Notes: generated from the sequence alone by a model not told the origin. Positions 46,632 through 59,416 are shown, counted from the stretch's first letter. The stretch is 64,000 nucleotides of DNA from Turritopsis dohrnii (GCA_027922465.2 BQMF02000337.1:248001-312000); one strand, 5' to 3'. Numbers and translations are program-made.

Positions 46632-46785
46632 CAGTAGAATCCCGATAACTCGAACCCCCACAGGACCGAGAAAATAGTTCGACTTATGGAATGTTCGAGT
46701 TATCGGGGGTATTTTATAAGAAAGTATTGGTTCGAGTTATTGAAAGTTCGAGTTATCGGGGGTTCGAGTTATCGAGATTCTACTG
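46632..46785. mobile_element. Palindromic MITE, 154 bp, TIR CAGTAGAATCCCGATAACTC
   Basis: Nearly the whole element is inverted repeat: CAGTAGAATC at the left, GATTCTACTG at the right, with TTCGAGTTATCGGGGG repeated inside, and TA at both borders. Such ends are typical of pogo/Tc1-type MITEs. Confidence 0.75.
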
Positions 46786-46787
46786 TA

Positions 46788-48052
46788 TTTGCTTTTTGGA
46801 TATTTTTACCGTTAAAAGAAACAATCCACACCAAGATAAAGCTATATTTTGATGAATAGTATCATTATTTGGATCATATCACCTCGTAGAAAAATCTTAC
46901 ATGGAAAACGGAGTATATAGCTATATACAAGATATTTCCTTGACAATATTTAAAACAACTAACTAAGTGTTTATGCTGCTTAATTATATAAGCTACTTGT
47001 ATCTACTTTGACTTTTATAGCAGTTCTATATTCACCAAATTAGACGAATCATCCACTAACTTGGAGATATGCAGCTTATTAGCGGTGAATATCTACTGTA
47101 ACCTGTATTTTTGGACTTTCAACTATATATATAGAATTTTTCAATTTTTTTTTGTCAAAACACTCCCAACCATTATGTATACACTTTACAATCGAAAAGA
47201 TCGTGCGACCAGGAATATTTCAGTGTATTTTTTCATCTTTTCATTTTTACTGCACCTATTTATGTGCTATTCGGCTTATTATTAAACTTCTCCTAACTAG
47301 GCACCATTCCTCTAAATTAAGCTTTGTAGCTTGATTAGAAGTTGTTCCTAACTGTTAAAGACAAACAAAAAAACGTCATTTTCAAGTCATGGAAATGGTA
47401 ATTTTCTATTTTGAAGGAGTTTTTTATTTGAGCACACTTCTGGTGACAAACTTTTTTTCGATAGTATATATATGTAGCAATTGACAATGTGAAATTTAGG
47501 GGAAAATGTCTTGAGAACCGATACGGAAAATGGATGTTAGTCTGTGATATGGGGTATATGGAATGATGAAGGAATTTGTGACTATTGAAATCATTGGTTG
47601 ACGATATCTCAGTAGCGGTAATATTGCATGCAGAAACTGAGTCTAAACTCAGTTTGTCTTAACTTGTTTTTGAATAACACTGTGAAATTACATAGAAAAT
47701 AAATTTAATTCCAATCACTAAAAATCATTAAAAATATTTTAAAATAAAACAAAAATATAAATATTATAAGTAGTTACAATAGTTGAATAACACTGTTGAC
47801 TCATTTTTGAAGATCTGACTTTATCAAGCCAATTAGTATCAAAAACGACATCATTTGCAAGTATCTACTTAATGAAAGACAACCCCAATTTGGTTACATT
47901 AATACGAACATAATCATTGTTCTGATGCATTAAAAATGCTTTTTTTTCCTGCAAAATTTGCAAAATATTTTCCCGCAAAAATTTCTTCCCTTAACGTATA
48001 ATGCTTTTTATATATTTCTAGGTACTTTCGTAAAAAAAAGTTCTGGATTTTA
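46788..48052. other. Gap before the coiled-coil gene
   Basis: No recognisable gene. A faint copy of the GATATCTC repeat body lies near 47510-47625, and a small-MITE-like end (CCCTTAACGTATAA) near 47990. Confidence 0.4.
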
Positions 48053-48070
48053 ATGGTCCTCTACCTTTTC

Positions 48071-50074
48071 ATGGAAGATTGTAAATCTAGTCATAAGAAT
48101 AGCAATTCTGATAGTTTGGTTGTTACATCTCATCGTAGAAGTAGCTTGGGATCAACTTCAGCTTTAAATGTTGGTATGTCCATTTGAATTTTTACTGCTG
48201 TGTTTGTAGTGTTTTTGTTGTAAATTTATAAACTCACTGTAAATAAGACACGTTTTTTAAAAAATATTCTAAAGCAAATTTTGATCGTCATTCCTTTGAC
48301 ACATACATATCTTTTTAAGAAGCTGATTAAAATATGGAATTTTTTTTTGTGAAGTTTTATCCGATCTCTTTATAAAGATTTGAGAATGCCCTTTTTAAAT
48401 TCTCTTTTAGCTTTCAACGATCTAAAGAGACGTTATCTTGCCCAACAGTCAGAGTTAACAGAATCGAATTGTCATAGAATTCAAATGTCGTCTGAGCTGG
48501 CGCAAAGTTTAAGCACTATTCAGATGCTGGAACGAAAAATTGAACAACTTCAAAAATCTCTTCAGTCAAAAAGTTTTGCCTATAATAATCTTGAAGAGGT
48601 TTATAAGCAAACAAGAGAACATGAAGAGTCATTAATAAAGCATTCAGAGGAGACCCAGCATCTACTCGAAGAATCACTACAAAAATTACATAGGTGTCAA
48701 ATTGAAAATGAAGAAATCCGAAAGGAATGTCATCAGCTTACAAAAAAATTAAAATCAGCTGTAGAAGATAAGGCAGTGGTAATTTTTTTTCTTACCTTTG
48801 TTTCCTTCTGATATTTTTCATTTTTCTCTATGGATATTTGTTAAGCACATTTAATTTGTGTTCCTATTTTTTATCGATTATTAGCTTTCTCTTTCCCTTA
48901 TCTCTGATTGATATCATATCAGGGATAAGTTTGTCGGGGAAAAGTGACGAAATTTTTGCTTCGTGACGAAAATTTTCCCTGACCAAAATTTATAAGAAAG
49001 TATTAGTAAAATTTTGCAAAATGAAGAAAATTATCCCCGATAAGGTAACACTGAGAATGAAACTTAGGTATGTCCAAAATAAAATGAAAATGCCTGACAA
49101 AATCTAGATTACAAAACAAAATGAATTATTCACAACCCTGGAAACTTAAAACTAGTTCGAACAATTTGCTGTGTTTCTATCATCATGTGAAATTGCCCAT
49201 TATAAAATTATTTTTTCATTTTGTTTGTTATTCCCTTATTCGGCTTGATCTTATGGCTTTTCAGCTCGAAAAAGAACTCGAAACCTTACAAATTCCAGAA
49301 ATCAAAATCTCAAGCATTGAAGAAAAATTGATATATCCTGAAATGAAGTTTACCGGAGGGAAAAGTGAGTCTGAATCTGGATTGTGTGTATTAAAGAATC
49401 TGCAGCGTCAAGTACATCACCTGAACTCCGAAAATCAAACATTACGAACAAATGTGCATTGGTTGAGTAAAGAGCTGAAGATAGCCAAAATGGACAAATC
49501 CACGAATCGGATTCGAAGATATAGTGATAGTTTGGAGGAAGGTAAACAAAATGGCCGTCATTGTCATGCGAATGACGACAGCTGCAAAGACAATTTCAGA
49601 AATTCGTATATTCATAAGTTACAGAAAACTATTTTCACACTTAAAGAAACTCTAATGCATAATAATAAGATCATCAAATTTCTGCTATCCAAAAAAGTGT
49701 CCGTTAATGGTGACTTGAAGAATGGGAACTTTATATCACGTAGTGACAAAGTGAGTACAGAGCTCGATGTGAAAGGAAAACTAAGTATTATGAATCATTC
49801 GGACAAGTTGCCTGGTAATAAAGACAGCTCAAAAATGACATTTTGTGACAAAAGAACGGATGGAAATATATGTCGATTTTCCAACCCAAGTGTTTCTGGT
49901 ACATCTACATCTGAGGATATTTGTGTATCCAAGATCTTGACACAGTATACAGATATCAAGCTTCCTCCGTCTCTACTTGAAAATGTTCAGCTGTTACAAA
50001 CACAAACATATTTGACAAGTAAGACTTTACCACAGTATTCACAGCGAACATTTGACCAGCATGACTGTCACTAA
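48071..50074 (+). CDS. Coiled-coil protein, unrecognised (three exons)
   Basis: Exons 48071-48173, 48411-48778 and 49265-50074 join in frame to 426 codons; an in-frame ATG at 48053 could add six residues. The N-terminus is Ser-rich and polar. Exon 2 is nearly all heptad coiled coil (ELAQSLSTIQMLERKIEQLQ and onward) and exon 3 has two more coils, near its start and at YIHKLQKTIFTLKETLMHNN, followed by a low-complexity Ser/Thr/Lys tail. Centrosomal, cytoskeletal or adaptor proteins often look like this, but I cannot name a family. No signal peptide or membrane segment is visible. Further 5' exons cannot be excluded. Confidence 0.6.
48905..49046. mobile_element. Degraded CCTTATC-type MITE in the coiled-coil gene intron
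   Basis: A clear right end (CCCCGATAAGGTA) and internal GTGACGAAAATTTT blocks match the MITEs at 23103 and 58970; the left end (GGGATAAGTTTGTCGGGG) is degraded. Confidence 0.45.
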
Positions 50075-51751
50075 ATGTTATTATATGCTTTGTGACGTAT
50101 ATAAAGCGAAATTTCTGAGGAATTATTTTGAGGTGAATTGAATTTTATTTCTTATATTAAATATATATTTTATAGTATAAAGTGTTAAATAATTATCATT
50201 GTAAAAAAAGATCAATAGAAATGTTAACACTTATCTGGGATGTAAGATCTTAGCACAACAGTCTAATGGGCCTATTGAGCTCATCAGTAATTTACAGTTG
50301 CCCTAAATTCACTCCATAAGATCAATGTATTGATCTTCAGGCTTGCTATAGGATGTTGACGTAGCTGCTCTGCTATTGCTTTGGTTATTATTATAATGAT
50401 TGTTTTACAGAGTGATCATGGTGCATTAATATCACAACAGAATGATTTTTTAACAAGAAATTTGGATTCCTTTTGATTCATTGAGCATACTGTTATCTCG
50501 TAAATTTAATTTTTCACGAACTTCTTTTATGTAACAATTTTCATGACAGTAATCTGGTGGTTTCTTTTGCTTGATCAATTTACAGATTCTTGAATAATAA
50601 TAATTTCTGAGACTACTTTTTATTTTTCATTATTTTGGTCCCCGATGTTTATTGTGATTACTTATCTTGGTATGTCTTATCTTGTTTCGTATGTGATTCA
50701 TTTTGGTGACACTGAACTCTTTCATTACTGTATTGCTTGCATTACTGTACTGTTTGCCATTTTCTCATTATGATCATGACAGTAGGTTGAAGAGAAAATT
50801 GACTTGCGGAAGTAACTATTAAAAATGTGTTAGCTTTTCTGCACTGCAATAACTTTGTGATTTTATGTAAAAGTTACTTACGTTTCCAGAAACGTAATCA
50901 TGAATTTTTATGTATGTAGCATTTTTATTTTTACCAAATCAATTTGTGAATTATTGTTTTTTTCTATCGCAGAGAAATATCTAGTTTTAATATCATCAAA
51001 GATATTTTGTCTATGTTTAATGGGAATGGCAACAGTCAATGATGTATTAGTTATGAATGAGGAGATGTGTTTTTTACTAAAGTTTTAAGGAGGCTTAAAC
51101 GAAAATAGAACTGAAATGAAAGGAGACCTTAAAAGGGAGAATTTTCAGTATTAATCTTAAATTGTTTTATAAGATTACATGGAAGAACTGCAGTTATTTT
51201 TCTTTATTAGATAAAAATTCATCCTTTTCCAGTATTTTTAAGAGCATAACATCAAACAGTCATGGTGGTAAAATGAATGGCTTCAGTGTTGTTGATCAAA
51301 AGGTAAAAGCAATTTATCAATGTTTGTGTTGCTAAATGAGGCTATAACATCTCGAATTGCTTCAAAAAATATTTCTGCATATCCCATGCTGAGCAAGTAT
51401 GTTAAACTTCTTAGCTGTGATGCTTGACAGATACTTCTAATCAGTTAGCATCGATACATGGCAGCTGGAAAGAAAGATTTTCACGTTTGTGTATGTTCTA
51501 ACTACTCAGGTAGCAAGAAAAAAAATCGGTTTGTACAGGTATTATCATTTCTTAGTTACCTGAAAATGACAAGCGTAGTTAAGGATAAAGGCCAATTTTT
51601 TGAAGAAAGGTGTATGCTCTGATGTGACTTTTTTGGCATTGAATGCTTCCTTGATGACTAAGCAAGTTCTTTTTTGACCTCTTAGAGTGCATCAGTGATA
51701 ATTACTGTATTATGTTATGAGTGTCATGTTTGTTTTTGCTTCTCTCTGAAG
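50075..51751. other. Gap between the coiled-coil gene and TCAIM
   Basis: No recognisable gene. A possible upstream TCAIM exon could lie near 51275-51301 (ATG followed by nine codons and a donor), but its phase does not join cleanly and I did not include it. Confidence 0.4.
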
Positions 51752-51782
51752 GTCCGTTCAGTGTTTGAATGTGACATGGAGT

Positions 51783-54542
51783 ATGCAAAAGCACTTTTAC
51801 TCTGTAAAATCCACATTGAGACTGTTCTACTTGCTGGTACACCCTGATTTGTTTGAAGCGTATCCTCGAGAAAAGGTATTTGGTGTGTTTGTTACAAGAA
51901 AATAAGTTTTTCGGATGACCTCCATTGTTTGTGTGTTAACTGTTCATTTAAATCCAATATTTTAGCCAGTATTTCTCTTCAAAGTGCAGCGTCTCCATGT
52001 TCCTTCTTGTCTTTTATCAAAATCCAAATAACTTTATTGTCATTGTTACTTCTCAGCTTCTCTTGAAGCCTTTAACCTTTGAAGATCAATATATTGATCA
52101 TAGCTTCTCTTGAAGCCTTCAACCTTTGAAGATCAATATATTGATCTAAACGGAAAGGTTTTTCTTATAGAAAGTGAATGAGGAATCCTTGAAGTTATTC
52201 CATGAATATCTCGATGCTCTTGATAAGAATGCGTCGTCGATGCGCCAGCTTACTCTGACATTCTACAAAAGAGCAGAGAAAGACGATTCTTCAGTTGGTA
52301 GGGATGGGTTTTTTTCTTGTGTCAGTCAACGTCGCTTCTTGCACCATGCTCTGTTCGGCCACACTTACAATCAGTGTTTTCATGCATCAATATTCTAGTA
52401 AGTCTGGGTGTGTGTATTTCAGCAACTGCACTCATGCCAGCGAGACGTCCTGAGTATTTAAGTATAGTTCTAAGCTTGAAAAAGTCGACTGCTCCAGTTT
52501 ATCGCGCGTCAGTTGCTGCTGATACTAAACGTGAAAAATGCCTCATCATCGCTTTTAATTAAAACAGTCACTCCCTAAAATGAAAGTGGAATACCCCTCT
52601 ACAGATTTTAAAAATCTGAAGAAACTTCATAATATTTTATTCCAAAATGAAAACGTCTCCCGCATATATAATGGCGGTGGGCTTATACCCGCGTATAAGC
52701 CAGTGGTCCTATAAAAAGGGCGGGCTTATATGCAGGGTAATAGGGTATGACATGTAATCGGTGGATTAAGCCAATCAAATTCCACTACAATTATTTCTAA
52801 AGCATTTGCCATAGTAACAAGCATGGCCATTTCCGGATTGCTTTCTAAGAAAGGCAAAAACCTTTCGCACGAGTAAAATCATTTATCGTTAAAGCTAAGA
52901 GGGTCGACTGCTATTGGCGATTTAAAAGCACTTCTTTTCGAACACTTCCCTAGTGGGCAAAATCGTCAAAAAGTCACTTCGATGAAGAGAATTTTATGAA
53001 ACTTGTGTGTACCCTATTACCCCGTTTTTAAGCCCCCTTCAGATTTACGCCCATGGGCTTAAATCCGGATTCAAGCCCATGGGCGTAAATACGGACCCAT
53101 TTTCAGCATTCGAGAAAAAACAAAATCATTCTCAGGTACATCATTTTTTGATGATGAATTTGACAAATTAGTCAAATTTACACGGGCCTTCTTAAATAAT
53201 CCTTAATTAGTAAATGCCCTTTTTCTGTGGACACATATGACTACTGATTTAAGCCCATGGGCTTAAATGGGCTTAAATGCGGACCACTTTTTGAAAGAAA
53301 AAAACTTACTCAACATTAAAAATCCGCTTTTAAGCCCATGGGCTTAAAAACGGGGTAATAGGGTACATTAAAGGTAAGGTGCATGCATATAAATAATATT
53401 TCTTCGCAGTGGTTTTTCAACACATTTTCCCGCTGGGTGTTTCTCTTAGGAGAGCTAACCTTTGAAAGAAGGATGGCGTTGATAAATAAGAGTTCCTTTG
53501 TCCAAATATCTACTACATTATGTAAACAGTTTGTTTTTCTAAAGACATGCATAGAAGTATCTGCTACCTTAGAGGAAGTAAAAGTTCATCTGAATGCTCG
53601 GTCAAGAGAAAGTCTCATTCAAAACGTTCTTCGGCCGTTCAAAATCCAGTCGAAACAAACGACGTCGGAACAAACGATGTCGAGTATTTCCGACAAGACG
53701 ATCATACACAATGTAATGAATGAAATTTTACACGAACATCCCTTATATGGAAATATAGTTAGCGATTGGAAATTTTCCAATAAGTTCCAAAGAGATGAAC
53801 CGGTCACACTTTCCAGCTGGTTGAAAGAGAATTTGTCCAAAGCTCGGAAAAGGAAAAGAGAAGGACAATTTGTAAAAGCCGATAACGATCGTGTATTAAA
53901 ACGGCTGCAGCAAAAGTATGGAATTCGCACTTTTTCTATGGATGCGGCCGGTATCTTCTACTCGCACACTACCATTAACAGCGTGCTGAAGCAATTCGAG
54001 AAGCTGCTTGACAGAGATTTTAAAGGGTCTGCTCACCTACAAAAGCGAACGTTGACCCTGGACAATTTTACCGGCTTGGATCAGCTTAACCGGTTTGCGT
54101 TGAATCCAAAAGATGTCCCGGGCCTATGGAGACAGGTTAGGAGCTTATTAATGAACGATTTTAGTTGGTTTTTTTTTCCTTTGCCGCTGCTATGTCGGAT
54201 TGGCCAATAGTTATAAGGCGCAGGGAAACTTTGTGGATTGAAGCGCTAGAACGAAAACCCCCGGTTACTTATCTTGCAAAGTGTTCGCCCCTTTTTTATG
54301 TAGGCCGTATCCAATATCCCTAAAGATGTTCAAATTTTGTCCAAGATATCAGATGTGGAAGAAGAGTTATCTCAACGTAATTCTGGTTTGAGATTTGTAC
54401 GCAGCCGGTCCCATGCAACTTACCCCGCATGGAAATACTGTTCTGGGTTGCGGATTATATTGAGGAAATGTTGCATGCAACCTCGAAACACGGAGAAAAC
54501 ATTTCACGATATTTCAGCCGTCCCAGAATGGTGAGAGGAGTA

Positions 54543-54586
<44 letters not shown>

Positions 54587-55598
54587 CCATTGATGACATG
54601 ACTTTCACCTTAAGTCCACCTGTTGGTAATTCGTAAATGTTCTAATTTTCACTTTAGGCATGACAGTTTTACTTCCATTTCAAGAGAAGGGCAGTTGAAA
54701 ATTCCTTTACACGTATCTGCCGAAGCGCTAGATGCTTTCCTGATCCGAAATTACGTCACAATTAAGGAGAAGAGACAGGCTTATTTGAAGTAAGTTTGAA
54801 GTGATATAAGATTTAAAGAAAGAACAAAAGAGTAAACGTAAAAGTGACGTGTTTTATTTGCTCGCAAGAATGTATGGTGAAAGTCTTATAAATTTTGTCG
54901 TGGTTAGTAAGGCTATGGTCGGGTTCTTAAAACGTTTAATACCTGGAAAGAGACTGCTGTTCTCCATTTGAGATCATCACCGCTAGATGATGTTTGCTTA
55001 AAGTGGACTGATGAATGCACCTGCGCAGGAGCTCCGTAGAACACTTTCTTTCTCTGATATATACCGTTATCATGCTTATGAAGTGACTTTTAGCTCGTTG
55101 TTACTTCACATCAACCAACACTCCACCTTTCCTACTGAACTTTTATAAAAATCCTTCCTTCCTGTGTAACGAGTATATAACTGTTCTAATACTCAAGTGC
55201 TAATACCTACTGTTTTTTGTTTGGTAATATTTCGATGGCGTTTCAAATTAAAGGGGCGTTGTATATAACACCCGATGCTACTGCAATCCACCACTCACCG
55301 CCTCATACAAATGATAAATGTATTTCCGTTCTTGATAGTTACAATATTGTTTGTTTCACTTCTCTCTAGTAGCTTACAAAAGCAGCAGCGAGTACTTTTC
55401 CAGTGTCAACATCTTCTTGAATTGGACTCGATTGGTAAAGATTATCATATCACCGCAACGGAGGTAATCGAAGCCTGTCACAAACTATCAACATACGAGA
55501 ATCGGTCGATACTTCGGAATGCTTCGCTGCAGTTGAGTTCTTACTACAGTGTTTCCAACGATGGTTTGATAAGATTACCATGGAACTTCACCTTCTGA
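51783..55598 (+). CDS. TCAIM: TCAIM-like mitochondrial protein (DUF4460/DUF4461 family)
   Basis: Exons 51783-51875, 52171-52297, 53573-54135, 54304-54530, 54658-54789 and 55370-55598 give 456 codons with matching phases. Family landmarks appear in order: VHPDLFEAYPREK joined to VNEESLKLFHEYLD (N-terminal HPD-containing region), SWLKENLSKARKR, a central segment ending DVPGLWRQ, SISREGQLKIPL, and the C-terminal SSYYSVSNDGLIRLPWNF. Human TCAIM, about 496 aa, is mitochondrial and named for restraining T-cell activation; its biochemistry is not well known. Coding similarity continues upstream to 51752, so the true start may be in an earlier exon, which would also supply the mitochondrial presequence. 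No stop or frameshift was seen. Confidence 0.82.
52055..52147. repeat. Tandem duplication (47-bp unit) with a perfect palindrome
   Basis: Two copies of a 47-bp unit lie in TCAIM intron 1, each ending in the 16-bp palindrome GATCAATATATTGATC. A similar palindrome, with one mismatch, occurs near 50320. Confidence 0.8.
53012..53363. mobile_element. MITE, 352 bp, TIR CCCTATTACCCCGTTTTTAA
   Basis: Inverted ends of about 24 bp are bordered by TA. Inside are repeats of TAAGCCCATGGGCTTAAA, itself palindromic. A related half-element with the same end lies near 52670-52750. Located in TCAIM intron 2. Confidence 0.75.
54544..54583. repeat. (GTT)n microsatellite
   Basis: About 13 GTT units in TCAIM intron 4. 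Confidence 0.95.
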
Positions 55599-56331
55599 AA
55601 CCTGTTACATTATGTATGTATAGATGGCTTCATTCTTATTGGCTGATATTTGTGAGCCCTATATTCTTATTGGTTGATCTCAACCAAATGCATGTGAGGT
55701 ACCGTAATGTTGTTAGAGCTATGTTGTTTTTACTTTCGTCAGAGACTTTTTCTAATCCTTCTCTGGATGATGAGAGGATAGATAAGTTCAACCAATGAAC
55801 GTTAATTACTGTGTTTAGAGGAAATTTCTTCTTGGGAATGCATTGGATTTTGATCCCACTCCGATCAATCAATCCCAGTAGACAAATATGTTGAAAAATC
55901 ACTGCGAAGGAGTGCATTTCTATAGAAATATGCACATTATTCAATAAAAATACTCTTCGCCGCAGTGACTTTTTGACGATTTTGTCCATTAGGATGTTGA
56001 AGTGGTCATCTTGCGCAATTTTACAAAATAGTAAAGGGCTGATCATATGTTTCTACTATAGCACATGTTCCTACTATGCTACATGTACATTTTTTTCTCG
56101 ACCTAATGGTAATTCATTATCTTTAAAGGCGTATATGAGATAATAAGATATATATAGGATAACAGATAAAAATCTATAAATGTCATTTTATTTAGCTAGT
56201 TATTATAAATTTTGACTCATATGATTTCATTCAGAACTATGGATGGCGGAACAGGGGCGGTTGATATTACCCAATCACTAAACGTTTGGTAAACGACGCC
56301 ATACCTGAATGGTTGCCATTAATTCGTGGTC
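55599..56331. other. Gap between TCAIM and the glycosyltransferase-like gene
   Basis: No recognisable gene. It holds the TCAIM 3' flank and one family A MITE (55890-55988). Confidence 0.4.
55890..55988. mobile_element. Small palindromic MITE, family A copy 2
   Basis: Left CACTGCGAAGGAGTGCATTT, right CTCTTCGCCGCAGTGAC, with CTATAGAAA inside. It matches the copies at 43300 and 57346. Confidence 0.6.
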
Positions 56332-57301
56332 TTACTTTTTCGTTTCGAATGCTACTGATGCAGTGCTCATAATGAACAAATAGAACTTTGCAAGGATTCG
56401 TAACGTTGAAACCTTAAAAGTCCATATCATAACGTTTTCCATGCCATTAGCATTAAACATCTTTTTGTGCAATTCTGGAAATTTGACATAAGGTAAATGC
56501 TGTTTAACGTGAAATACGTAGGTGTCGTGAGAACCAACATAGGGGAACCCGTCATCGCAAACACCACGTCTAAGTGTACTTTTGCATTTAGAGGTGGAAG
56601 AATGCCTTGTCAAACAATACATCAATCTCTTATCTTGCAAGTGTTGATAATTCAATAGCTCCCATCCACTAGCAAACTTAACATCAACGTTGGTGATAGC
56701 AATCACTTCATTTTTGAAACATTTGGTAGCATAGTCAATCAAATGTGGCATCTCTACCTCCTTTCCCATGTAGTGTAAAACTAACTTGTTACCATGTTTG
56801 AAGTCGTATCTTTGAAGTAAGTCCAGAGCTTCTCGATGTTCTAGGAATTTCACCAGTTTCTTAACGAAAGGGTGGTTTAGATTCGCTTGTAGTGTGCTCG
56901 TCATTTCCAACCAACGAAGTTCAGGATCATTGCATCCGTCTTAAAACGTAATGTTGAGCGTACCTTTTATGCTTGGCGTAAACACAATCCGTGACAATGA
57001 TAAATTGGTTTTTAGGTGTATGCGTCATGTTTGGGCAAGCGAATTGTTGTACTACATGATTTTTGCCCGTTTTTAGAGTCGGAATAACCGATACATTTAA
57101 ACCAGGCAATCGTATAATAAATTCGGATTCAGATGGCACTTTTTTCGGATGTCTATTTACGAATGAAGGATTCGGTATGAACTTCTCCTGCATAAACAGT
57201 GTGTATTTCATCGAAATACACACGTATAAGATAATCGTTGACACCACAAGAAAAAAAAGTAATAGATTATTCATTTTCTTTTGCCTGAAATGAAGAAACA
57301 A
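56332..57301 (-). pseudogene. Type II membrane protein, glycosyltransferase-like, with frame breaks
   Basis: On the minus strand an N-terminal ORF (57301-56927) has a short basic cytoplasmic start, one membrane segment (LLLFFLVVSTIILYVCISM), a stem and a first strand IIVTDCVYAK. The second ORF (56910-56332), in another frame, continues with ELRWLEMTSTLQANLNHPFV, the strand IAITNVDVKFASGWE (a DxD-like site), GSHDTYVFHVK and ENVMIW. Near 56400 the likely family ending (NPCKVLFVHYEHCISS) is again in a different frame, one base away. This resembles a Golgi GT-A-type glycosyltransferase. Two single-base shifts mean a recent pseudogene or sequencing errors; a 16-base gap cannot be a normal intron. 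Confidence 0.5.
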
Positions 57302-57345
57302 TTTAAATTCTACATGAACTCAGTTCGTGCCGGGCAAATTTGTTG

Positions 57346-57452
57346 AAAGTCAGTGCGGAGGAGTACAGTTTTTAAAGAAAGGGACACAAATTTACACAGT
57401 ATTTCAATGGAACGCACTCCGTCGTAGTGATTCTTTTTTACACGCTTTTCTT
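57346..57452. mobile_element. Small palindromic MITE, family A copy 3
   Basis: Left AGTCAGTGCGGAGGAGTACA, right CACTCCGTCGTAGTGATTCT, the same arrangement as the copies at 43300 and 55890 but more diverged. Confidence 0.5.
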
Positions 57453-58396
57453 ATATAAACCTTTTTATAAGAGTTGACTGAATTATCAGATTTGGCTGAA
57501 AAATAAGAACAACCTAAAATAGGAACAATTCGTGATATGCATTCTCTTGCAATTTTCTCTCAAGCTACCGATGAAAGTTGTCATGTTGTAACCTCGTTTT
57601 CATGCGATTCATTGTTCCATTGATTTCATTACTTCATAACTTATTAATAGTGTCTATTACTTACAAATCCCATTCCAATAGTTAGAACGACTTTGCATAT
57701 TTAAAACGAGGCCATAATTCTGTGCATACTTAATCAGAATGATAAAAATAACTTCGTGACTCTCGTATCCTTACTTTTCATAAACGACACAAATGTCATT
57801 ATTGTGCAATTGGAAAACGAGACAATGGTTGCTGTGACGTTATTTTCGAAAGAGTCGATTTGAAAAGAAAACTGCTTAAGTTCTATCGTCAACCGTCAGC
57901 ATTGAAATGTGAACAACATTTAACAAAATTTCTTTTAAAGCCATTTTTGAATGTTTTGAAATCCGAACTTCCCTAAAGACCAACCTCATTTCAATACTTT
58001 TCTCTTATAAACTTCAACAACAAAATTTCAAAACATCCAATTTTCTTTCAATTATACCATGTTTGTTTGTTTTTCACAATACTTTTAGATACTTCCATAC
58101 AACCGTTCATTAGCATTCCTTTTACAGCAAAACTTCACACAAGACCACACTTTCTTCATGTGTTTCCAGGCAACTCATTTTTCACAAACAATACATTTTG
58201 CTCATCAGAAAGCAAAACAATACAACAAACCAAGTTTCAAATCAACCTAGTCACCAGGTGTTGTCACTCATCACCCTCGAGCAACATGCGTTCGTAAACC
58301 TCGTCTGGATTTGAATAAACATTAGGGAGATTCGTAACGGTAAAATCGACGAGCCTGTTACACGAAAAAAAATCAATTACTTGTGAGAATTTTTTT
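57453..58396. other. AT-rich gap
   Basis: No recognisable gene; the ORF at 58067-58297 has no domain. This is the 5' side of the glycosyltransferase-like gene. Confidence 0.4.
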
Positions 58397-58462
58397 AAAA
58401 CTGTTCAATTAAAAAGTTACTTTAGTTAAATCTCTGAAGTAACTTTTTAATTGAACAGTTTT
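58397..58462. repeat. Perfect 26-bp hairpin
   Basis: Arms at 58397-58422 and 58437-58462 are exact reverse complements (core CTGTTCAATTAAAAAG) with a 14-base loop. It could be a tiny MITE or a foldback transcript source; no further evidence. Confidence 0.85.
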
Positions 58463-58628
58463 TAAGCATCTTTTCTTGTATCAAAAGAAACATCATTACT
58501 TTACAGGCTCATTTCAAGTGTTGATGTGAAGTTGCTAATGACTTTGTAGGGAAAAATTCACGAACAACTCTATAAATCTATAGCAGTTGTTACAACTTAT
58601 CCTTGTTTGTAAAATAATTTTCTGTCGC

Positions 58629-58925
58629 CTGATCAGCGATGGTGTAGTGGTTAGTACCTTTGAGTGCGACCGCTGCGACCCGTGTTCGATAAAAATGGTT
58701 TTCACCGCCCCGCTGGGAACCGAGCTTTAAAATTATCTCAGTAACCAATAGAAATAACAGACGTTTTTTGGGTCCACGATATTGACCAAAAGTGGTGGCG
58801 AAACATTTAGTCCTAATTATTTTTGGGGGACGGGTCTGTGACGTCATCAAAACTTTTGATCGACGATATCTCGTTAACGATTGGTCGTAGCAAAACGACA
58901 TGCAAACGACATGGAAATGGTACCG
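58629..58925 (+). mobile_element. tRNA-derived SINE with a Helitron-like body
   Basis: The head has a good pol III A box (TGGTGTAGTGG) and a weaker B box (TGTTCGATAAA). The body contains the TGACGTCATCAAAA and CGATATCTCG blocks shared with the Helitrons at 40207 and 62064. The head could instead be an insertion into a Helitron. Confidence 0.5.
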
Positions 58926-58969
58926 TGGCTGTGTTACCGTAGTTATGGGATGATCGATATTATATTGTA

Positions 58970-59416
58970 CCTTATCGGGAAAAACTTTGTCGGTACAAAT
59001 TTTCGTCACCTCCCCAAAAATTCGTCATTTTCGTCATTTCGAAAAATTTCGACCTTTTTCGAAAATTCATTATAGCTTGTTTTCAGTTTCTTGACTCGCT
59101 TTATATATATAAATGGGGAAGTACTTATTGCAAGTCTTTAAGGCGCGCTTATCTCGGACGTAATGGTGAGGGTTTCCAGGATGTTCAAATGATCTTTGAA
59201 TAATGTTCGTGTAAATGTTGGAAAAACTTCCGTTTCTTAATTTGCAAGAATTTGTCTCTTTGCCCAACCCATTAGGATTTAATATCTTGGTGCCCTGTTT
59301 GCTTGGGGTGATCCCCCCAAATTAATCCACCCACAAACCAACAACGCACGTAAAAGTTCAGAAAAGGTGAATGTTTGACGGCAAAAATTCGGCCGACAAA
59401 GTTTTTACTGATAAGG
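58970..59416. mobile_element. MITE, 447 bp, CCTTATCGGG family
   Basis: Ends CCTTATCGGGAAAAACTTTG and CAAAGTTTTTACTGATAAGG are inverted, bordered by TA. CGTCACC and CCGACAAAG blocks are shared with the element at 23103. No gene inside. Confidence 0.75.

Noticed and set aside
53383..53572. N-terminal part of the long ORF in TCAIM exon 3
   Set aside because: The acceptor at 53571-53572 matches the phase of exon 2 and the family pattern begins there, so the upstream open frame is intronic.
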